DNA of 7,693 nt, from positions 1 to 7,693 of the forward strand of contig JAEZHR010000332.1 of NCBI GenBank assembly GCA_023416415.1, in the 5' to 3' direction. Source of the DNA: Pseudomonadota bacterium. Its GTDB lineage: Bacteria > Pseudomonadota > Gammaproteobacteria > Burkholderiales > Burkholderiaceae_D. Shown here piece after piece: positions 1-3,611 of this stretch (the first letter of the stretch is position 1; every line of letters starts with the position of its first letter). A program made the translations under genes and the position numbers. The notes beneath the pieces are model-generated. The model made no database searches. It was given only the letters and a program-made list of their open reading frames with translations, and was not told the origin of the DNA.

Positions 1-540
1 ATGCAGGATATGGGCTTGCCGGCACTGCGGGTGGCGGTCAACATCTCGGCGCGCCAGTTCGAGCTGCGCACCTTTGTCGGTCAGATCGAGAAAGCCCTGG
101 CAGGGGCGGGTCTGGATGCGACTGCGCTGGATCTGGAGTTGACCGAAAGCATGGTCATGCGCAATCCGGAAGACGCGATCGGTGTGCTGAACAAGCTCAA
201 GGAGATGGGCCTGCGCCTGGCCATCGACGATTTCGGTACCGGTTATTCCAGCCTTGGCTACCTGCAGCGATTTCCGCTGGACCAGCTGAAGATCGACCAA
301 TCCTTCGTGCGCGACATCAGTGCCGACCCGAACGACGCCGTCATCGCACGCGCCGTCATCTCGCTTGGCCACAGCCTGGGAATGAACGTGATTGCCGAGG
401 GCGTGTCGAGCCGGCGCCAGCTGGCCTTCCTGTGCGAGCACGACTGCGACGAAATTCAGGGCTTCCTGTATAGCCGGCCCTTGCCGGCGGAGGCGCTGGT
501 GCCCTTCCTGCGCGAAGCCCGTCCCGTGCTGCCGCAATGA
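1..540 (+). CDS. EAL-domain cyclic-di-GMP phosphodiesterase, C-terminal part (5' end outside window)
   Basis: EAL enzymes hydrolyse the second messenger c-di-GMP to linear pGpG, which lowers biofilm formation and promotes motility. The frame is open from base 1, and its first residues already lie inside the domain (VAVNISARQF at 11-20), so the first ATG is not the true start; the EAL signature itself and any GGDEF, PAS or membrane parts lie upstream of the window. Visible catalytic and metal-site elements are N14, the ELTES segment (46-50), DDFGTGYSS (76-84), LKID with K97, AEGV with E133 and IQGF with Q153. All are intact, so an active phosphodiesterase is likely, provided the missing EAL glutamate is present. 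The protein ends shortly after the domain (SRPLPAEALVPFLREA). Its stop abuts the stop of the convergent permease gene. Family is certain; the full architecture and the process it controls cannot be seen. Confidence 0.95.
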   Translation: MQDMGLPALRVAVNISARQFELRTFVGQIEKALAGAGLDATALDLELTESMVMRNPEDAIGVLNKLKEMGLRLAIDDFGTGYSSLGYLQRFPLDQLKIDQSFVRDISADPNDAVIARAVISLGHSLGMNVIAEGVSSRRQLAFLCEHDCDEIQGFLYSRPLPAEALVPFLREARPVLPQ

Positions 541-1965
541 TCATTGCGGCCGTTCGCCGGCTGCATGGGCGCGCACGGCCATCAGCAGGCCGAGGCCGAC
601 GATCAGCACGGCCACGCCTATCCACGCCGCATTCAGGCCGCCCAGCGACTGGCTGTAGACATACGACAGGCTGGACCACAGCATGTAGGCGCACATCGCG
701 CAGAACAGCAGCGGCAGCAAGGGATAGAGCGGCACCTTGAACGGACGCTCGCGCTGCGGTTCTCGATGGCGCAGCACGAACAGCGAAATTCCCGCCAGCA
801 GGAAGAACAGCCAGAACACCGGGGCGGTGAACTCGACCATGGCGCGAAAGCCTGCCCCGGTGCCTGCTCCGATCAGTACCAGCAGCAGCGCGGCGATCGT
901 TTGCACCCGCAGCGCATTGAGTGGCGCGTCGCGCTTGCCGTCCCAGTGGGCCAGTGCCGCGAGTGCTGCCCAGTCCTGCCCCAGTGCATGATTGGTGCGC
1001 GCACCGACGATCATGGTCGCGTTCATCGAGGTCAGGGATGCGACCGCTACTGCCAGCGATACGCCGGTGGCGGCAGCCGGACCGAATGCGAGCTCGAACA
1101 GCTCGGCTGCCATGGCCTGCGAGTTGGTCATGCCTTCCATGCCCAGGCCGCGCCAGTAGGCCCAGGTCACCATCAGGTACAGCACGGTGATGATCACGAT
1201 CGACCACACCAGTGCCTTGACCATGTCGCGCTTGCCGTTCTTCAGTTCGGCGCTGATGTAGGCGGCTTCGTTCCAGCCGCCAAAGGTCAGCAGCACGAAC
1301 ACCATGGCCAGCCCGAAGGCGGCCAGACCGGGGGCGGTGGCACCTTCGCCGCCGGAGGTCGCGAGTGTGGCCGGCGCTACGCCGCTGCCGGCCAGCCAGA
1401 GCGCGGCTGCCACGATGAGCAGCAATCCTCCGACCTCGATGCCGGTCAGCCAGGTTTGCGTGGTGGTGGCGCTCACGGTGCTGCGCATGTTGATCATGGC
1501 CAGCACCAGAATCGCGAGTGCAGCATACAGCGTCGATCCGGAAAGAATGCCGATGCCGCCCAGCGGCCAGACGTCGTTCATGTAATCGCCGAATACGAAG
1601 GCCAGCAGCGCGATCGAGCCGGTCGTGATTACGGAAAAGCGTGCCCAGGCGAACAGAAATGCCACCGAACGTCCATAAGCGCGGCGCAGGAAATGGTAGT
1701 CGCCTCCGGTGTGTGCATAGGCGGTGGCAAGTTCCGCATAGCACAACGCGCCGATCAGGGACATCAGTCCCCCCAGCAGCCAGGCTCCGAACATCCAGCC
1801 CGGGCTGCCGGTAAGGCCGGCCACCATGGCCGGCGCCTTGAAGATGCCTGCCCCGACGACGATGCCCACGATCAGGGCGATCGCTGCACGCAGACCAATG
1901 ACGGGTTGCGGCGTGGAATGCAATGCAGCTTCCTCCATGCCCAATGCCTGGCTCTTGTCGCTCAT
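541..1965 (-). CDS. APC-superfamily amino acid/polyamine permease
   Basis: This 474-aa inner-membrane protein is a secondary transporter of the amino acid-polyamine-organocation superfamily. About 12 hydrophobic segments are readable, at roughly 22-45, 55-80, 99-127, 133-158, 170-192, 212-232, 250-272, 290-322, 352-372, 378-398, 412-434 and 444-465. The unwound TM1 signature GIVVGAGIFKAPA (34-46) is the substrate-binding helix of the LeuT fold, and TM6 carries FGGWNEAAYISAELKNGKRD (228-247), close to the GWN...EE/AEL.NP.R region of LAT-like and YfnA-like carriers. Length is normal for the family. The start is ATG at 1963-1965, preceded on the coding strand by GAGAGGAAGC, a good ribosome site; Met10 is a weaker alternative. 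The gene is convergent with the EAL gene and faces away from the Ser/Gly gene. Substrate (neutral or basic amino acid, or polyamine) and mode (uptake or exchange) cannot be told from sequence alone. Confidence 0.93.
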   Translation of the reverse strand: MSDKSQALGMEEAALHSTPQPVIGLRAAIALIVGIVVGAGIFKAPAMVAGLTGSPGWMFGAWLLGGLMSLIGALCYAELATAYAHTGGDYHFLRRAYGRSVAFLFAWARFSVITTGSIALLAFVFGDYMNDVWPLGGIGILSGSTLYAALAILVLAMINMRSTVSATTTQTWLTGIEVGGLLLIVAAALWLAGSGVAPATLATSGGEGATAPGLAAFGLAMVFVLLTFGGWNEAAYISAELKNGKRDMVKALVWSIVIITVLYLMVTWAYWRGLGMEGMTNSQAMAAELFELAFGPAAATGVSLAVAVASLTSMNATMIVGARTNHALGQDWAALAALAHWDGKRDAPLNALRVQTIAALLLVLIGAGTGAGFRAMVEFTAPVFWLFFLLAGISLFVLRHREPQRERPFKVPLYPLLPLLFCAMCAYMLWSSLSYVYSQSLGGLNAAWIGVAVLIVGLGLLMAVRAHAAGERPQ

Positions 1966-2001
1966 GCTTCCTCTCGGAACGAATGGAAATCAGACGGCAT
2001 G

Positions 2002-2036
2002 CGCCTGCCTGCGATCCGCCGGATCGAATGCAGGCG
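2002..2036. promoter_or_regulatory. Two-tier palindrome upstream of the permease (operator or leader hairpin)
   Basis: An outer 7-bp arm CGCCTGC (2002-2008) pairs with GCAGGCG (2030-2036). Inside it, after a symmetric 3x3 mismatch, CGATCC (2012-2017) pairs with GGATCG (2021-2026) around a 3-nt loop. Everything pairs except two 3-nt sides and the loop. It lies 37-71 nt before the permease start. As DNA it could be an operator for a dimeric regulator; as RNA it could be a leader hairpin. Which one is not decidable here. Confidence 0.4.
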
Positions 2037-2051
2037 TTTGCGCCATCTCAA
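2023..2051 (-). promoter_or_regulatory. Weak candidate sigma70 promoter for the permease
   Basis: Reading toward the permease, TTGAGA (2051-2046, 5 of 6 to consensus) is followed after 17 nt by TTCGAT (2028-2023, only 3 of 6). The -10 element would overlap the palindrome at 2002-2036, which would fit repressor control if both are real. The poor -10 makes this a weak call. Confidence 0.2.
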
Positions 2052-2137
2052 GGATGCGTGCCGCAAGCTCGCGTGCGCACGCCAGATGCAGGTCGAGCGT
2101 GCCCTGCCACGAGAACCCGCGCGTTGACGTTTGTCTA

Positions 2138-2327
2138 AAACGTGCCCCCGACAAGTGGCCCGGTGCACTTCATTTCTCGTTTCGGCGGGCTGCTCGCAGG
2201 CGATTGCGGTGCTGCGAAGGTGCGCCAGGTCAGGCCTTGCCTGCATTTCATGCCTTGCGCTCGCCTCTGCCCGGCTCCGGCCAATTCGAGAATCGAAGGG
2301 CGCCGGGCCACTTGACCGGGAACGTTT
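2138..2327. repeat. ~190-bp long imperfect inverted repeat (MITE-like element or structured RNA)
   Basis: The terminal arms 2138-2163 and 2303-2327 are inverted copies of each other: a perfect 12-bp core (CAAGTGGCCCGG at 2152-2163, CCGGGCCACTTG at 2303-2314), an outer AAACGT/ACGTTT match, and only three mismatches and one gap over about 25 bp. Pairing continues inward: 2164-2189 against 2277-2302 gives about 18 Watson-Crick pairs of 26, including TTCTCG/CGAGAA. After a less paired central patch there is further pairing (GGCGA at 2199-2203 with TCGCC at 2261-2265) and an apical hairpin CAGGC-CTT-GCCTG at 2231-2243. The right arm is followed by a T-rich run (2325-2335), so a + strand transcript would end like an intrinsic terminator. 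No convincing gene lies inside. Candidates are a miniature transposable element, a small structured RNA (6S-like in overall shape only), or a terminator/attenuator before the Ser/Gly gene. No clear target-site duplication is seen. Confidence 0.7.
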
Positions 2328-2340
2328 CTTTTTTTGTTAT
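2312..2340 (+). promoter_or_regulatory. Candidate sigma70 promoter of the Ser/Gly gene
   Basis: TTGACC (2312-2317, 5 of 6 to consensus) and TGTTAT (2335-2340, 4 of 6) are separated by exactly 17 bp. A start about 7 nt downstream would be near 2347, just after the GGAGG ribosome site (2341-2345) and almost on the ATG at 2350, so the mRNA would be nearly leaderless. The -35 box lies in the right arm of the inverted repeat. The conflict with the good ribosome site lowers confidence. Confidence 0.3.
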
Positions 2341-2349
2341 GGAGGCATC

Positions 2350-2988
2350 ATGAAGAAGTTGCGAATTGCAGTCCTGATCTCCTTGCTGGGCTTGGGTGGC
2401 GGTGCTCTTGCCGCAGGCGGCAGTGGAACATCGGGTGATAGCAGCACCGGTGGCTCGGCTGCCACAATGGGCGGCTCCTCGGGCGGCTCCTCGAGCGGAT
2501 CGAATGGATCGAGCGGATCGAGCGGTGCTTCGGGTGCGGGCGGTGCAGGCATAAGCGGCGAATCGAGCCTGTCCTGTTCATGTCAGCCCGTGAGCTCGGC
2601 ATCGTCCGGAGCCGGCAATACGTCATCGAGTTCGAGCTCAAGTGGGGGAACAATGATGATGTGCTCCTGCGAGGAGGTCAGCGTCGAGACCACCAGCGGC
2701 AGCGATGCATCGGGCGGGGCCTCGGGCGGAGGAGCCTCGAGCGGTTCCTCGGACACCACGAGTGGCACCTCAGGTTCCGATTCGTCCGGCGGAAGCAGCG
2801 GCTCGTCGGGGACCGGCAGTTCCGGCAGTTCGTCACCGAGCGGCAGCACCAGCGGCTCTTCGGGGTCGGATGGAACCAGCGGCAGCTCGGGGGCGGGGAC
2901 GTCCGGTTCCGGTTCATCGAGCGGGAGTTCAGACTCGGGGATGTCCGGCTCCAGCGGATCGAGCGGCAGCTCGGGCTCCGGCAGCTGA
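2350..2988 (+). CDS. Secreted Ser/Gly-rich low-complexity protein with two CSC motifs
   Basis: This 212-aa protein starts at ATG 2350 behind GGAGG (2341-2345, 4-nt spacing); in-frame sequence further upstream lies in the inverted repeat and is not needed. Residues 1-21 form a typical Sec signal peptide: MKKLR, a hydrophobic core, then ALA with likely cleavage after A21. The mature part is almost wholly Ser and Gly with some Thr, Ala and Asp, few hydrophobics and no Lys or Arg, so it should be disordered, acidic and exported. Four cysteines sit in two matching islands, CSCQPVS (76-82) and CSCEEVS (105-111), sharing the pattern C-S-C-x-x-V-S; the second follows MMM. No sortase or membrane anchor is visible. 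The gene has its own terminator downstream. I do not recognise a family; cell-envelope matrix, metal binding through the CSC pairs, or an exported structural linker are guesses. Codons mix TCG, AGC, TCC and GGC, GGA, which suggests selection on the protein rather than recent simple DNA slippage. Confidence 0.8.
   Translation: MKKLRIAVLISLLGLGGGALAAGGSGTSGDSSTGGSAATMGGSSGGSSSGSNGSSGSSGASGAGGAGISGESSLSCSCQPVSSASSGAGNTSSSSSSSGGTMMMCSCEEVSVETTSGSDASGGASGGGASSGSSDTTSGTSGSDSSGGSSGSSGTGSSGSSSPSGSTSGSSGSDGTSGSSGAGTSGSGSSSGSSDSGMSGSSGSSGSSGSGS
2497..2523 (+). repeat. Short 9-bp tandem repeat in the Ser/Gly gene
   Basis: Three consecutive in-frame copies of GGATCGAGC (the first with AAT in place of AGC) encode Gly-Ser-Asn/Ser. 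It is the clearest DNA-level tandem array in the gene and a possible site of length change by slippage. Most of the rest of the gene repeats only at the protein level. Confidence 0.6.
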
Positions 2989-3043
2989 GCGGTCCGGACA
3001 GCACCCGATTGATTCATCGAACTTCCAGCAACATTCTCGACAA

Positions 3044-3080
3044 CCCGCACCGTGTGCAAGCCCGGTGCGGGCTCTTCTTT
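3044..3080 (+). terminator. Intrinsic terminator after the Ser/Gly gene
   Basis: CCCGCACCG (3044-3052) pairs perfectly with CGGTGCGGG (3063-3071) over 9 bp around a 10-nt loop, followed at once by CTCTTCTTT (3072-3080). It starts 56 nt after the TGA of the Ser/Gly gene and separates that gene from the small gene downstream. Confidence 0.85.
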
Positions 3081-3165
3081 GCGTTGACCCCCGTCATCAT
3101 CGAGCCGGGCGCGATCGGTTCCAATATCGCTTTGGGTGAGTTGCCGCTGTGCCTGGAGATGCTGG

Positions 3166-3387
3166 ATGCAGAAGCTCTGCTATGAGATTGGAAACTGGCG
3201 CGCCGATGCCGCGCTTGAACATATCGAACCGGACAAGCTGATGGCGGTGATATTCCTGTCCAACCGCAGCGCCGGGGAGGCCGGCTCACGCCACACCATC
3301 GTGTTCGATCACGTCGATGGGCTGGATGCGGCAGACGCGACCGAAGCCCTGATCCGCCACCTCGTGCGCGAGCATTACGGCGCTTGA
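3166..3387 (+). CDS. Small hypothetical protein (73 aa)
   Basis: I chose ATG 3166, preceded by GGAG at 3155-3158 with 7-nt spacing. A GTG at 3136 in the same frame would add ten unlikely residues rich in Cys and Trp. The protein has no signal peptide or membrane segment and looks like a small, acidic, cytoplasmic alpha/beta fold: MQKLCYEIGNWRAD at the N-terminus, strand-like segments LMAVIFLS (25-32) and SRHTIVFDHV (41-50), then an amphipathic helix DAADATEALIRHLVREHYG (54-72). I do not recognise a named family. It lies between two hairpins, a terminator upstream and an inverted repeat directly after its stop, so it is probably its own short transcription unit. No clear promoter is seen in the 85 bp before it. 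The composition and ribosome site favour a real gene; the function is unknown. Confidence 0.65.
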   Translation: MQKLCYEIGNWRADAALEHIEPDKLMAVIFLSNRSAGEAGSRHTIVFDHVDGLDAADATEALIRHLVREHYGA

Positions 3388-3406
3388 TCCGGGCAAGGTG
3401 CCCGGA
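3388..3406 (+). terminator. Hairpin directly after the small gene (weak terminator)
   Basis: TCCGGGCA (3388-3395) pairs perfectly with TGCCCGGA (3399-3406) around a 3-nt loop, beginning at the base after the TGA. The following bases (ACTATTGCTC) are not a U-run, so it may only stabilise the mRNA end or terminate weakly. Confidence 0.4.
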
Positions 3407-3410
3407 ACTA

Positions 3411-3438
3411 TTGCTCGCAAATGTAATCTTTTGTTAAT
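3411..3438 (+). promoter_or_regulatory. Candidate promoter for the otsA-otsB-kinase operon
   Basis: TTGCTC (3411-3416) and GTTAAT (3433-3438) are 16 bp apart, with 4 of 6 consensus matches each, inside a short AT-rich stretch (3417-3438) that stands out from the GC-rich surroundings. A start near 3445 would give a leader of about 165 nt before otsA. Stress-sigma control would be sensible for trehalose genes, but I see no clear sigma-S signature. Confidence 0.3.
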
Positions 3439-3453
3439 GCCTGCTTGAGGTTC

Positions 3454-3507
3454 CCGCCAATCTGCAGGGATGGCGGTTGACCTGCTTGGGGCCCGAATCG
3501 CAGATTG
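3454..3507 (+). promoter_or_regulatory. Competing hairpins in the otsA leader
   Basis: Two inverted repeats share bases. CCGCCA (3454-3459) pairs with TGGCGG (3471-3476). CAATCTGC (3458-3465) pairs with GCAGATTG (3500-3507) and extends by CGG past one bulge. They cannot both form as simple hairpins. Apart from this and the promoter candidate, I see nothing else in the 224 bp between the small gene and otsA. Confidence 0.3.
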
Positions 3508-3611
3508 CGGAGGGCGGGGCGGACATGTCCGCCGCTGTGACGTGCGCGGCTTCGGCCACCGCGTGCGCCGCGTGCAGCTTGCCGCATAGCCTCGCTCCCG
3601 CAAAAGGGACT

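Larger units (their letters stand above)
1990..2169 (-). pseudogene. Possible 3' remnant of a gene upstream of the permease
   Basis: A stop-to-stop frame on the permease strand ends in TGA at 1992-1990, only 24 nt before the permease ATG, which is operon-like spacing. Its last ~40 residues read like ordinary protein, with segments such as GTLDLHLACARELAARILEM and AFDPADRRQAHAV. By hand count about 29 of 40 codons end in G or C. No ATG or GTG start is available; the only in-frame candidates are TTG at 2154 and a late ATG at 2046. The frame runs at its 5' side into the long inverted repeat that begins at 2138. I infer that it may be the surviving tail of a gene lost by deletion or insertion. 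It could equally be a chance open frame in GC-rich DNA, and I recognise no family. Confidence 0.2.

Noticed and set aside
544..2127. Long + strand open frame opposite the permease
   Set aside because: Gln/His-rich composition typical of the antisense of a GC-rich membrane-protein gene; the - strand frame has clear APC motifs and a ribosome site.
2138..2327. Firm call of 6S RNA for the long hairpin
   Set aside because: Only overall length and shape agree; I could not recognise conserved 6S sequence around a central bubble, and the T-tract at the end is not a 6S feature.
2131..2349. In-frame upstream extension of the Ser/Gly protein
   Set aside because: It begins at TTG, lies across the inverted repeat, and would bury a perfect signal peptide that starts at ATG 2350 behind GGAGG.
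2497..2523. CRISPR-like array
   Set aside because: 9-bp units without spacers, in frame within a coding region; simple tandem codon repeat.
2583..3059. - strand Pro/Leu/Glu-rich open frame opposite the Ser/Gly gene
   Set aside because: It is the mechanical complement of Ser/Gly repeats (TCG/AGC and GGC codons), has no ribosome site, and runs through the terminator.
3084..3089. TTGACC as a -35 box for the 73-aa gene
   Set aside because: No acceptable -10 at 15-19 bp; the next AT-rich hexamer is over 30 bp away.
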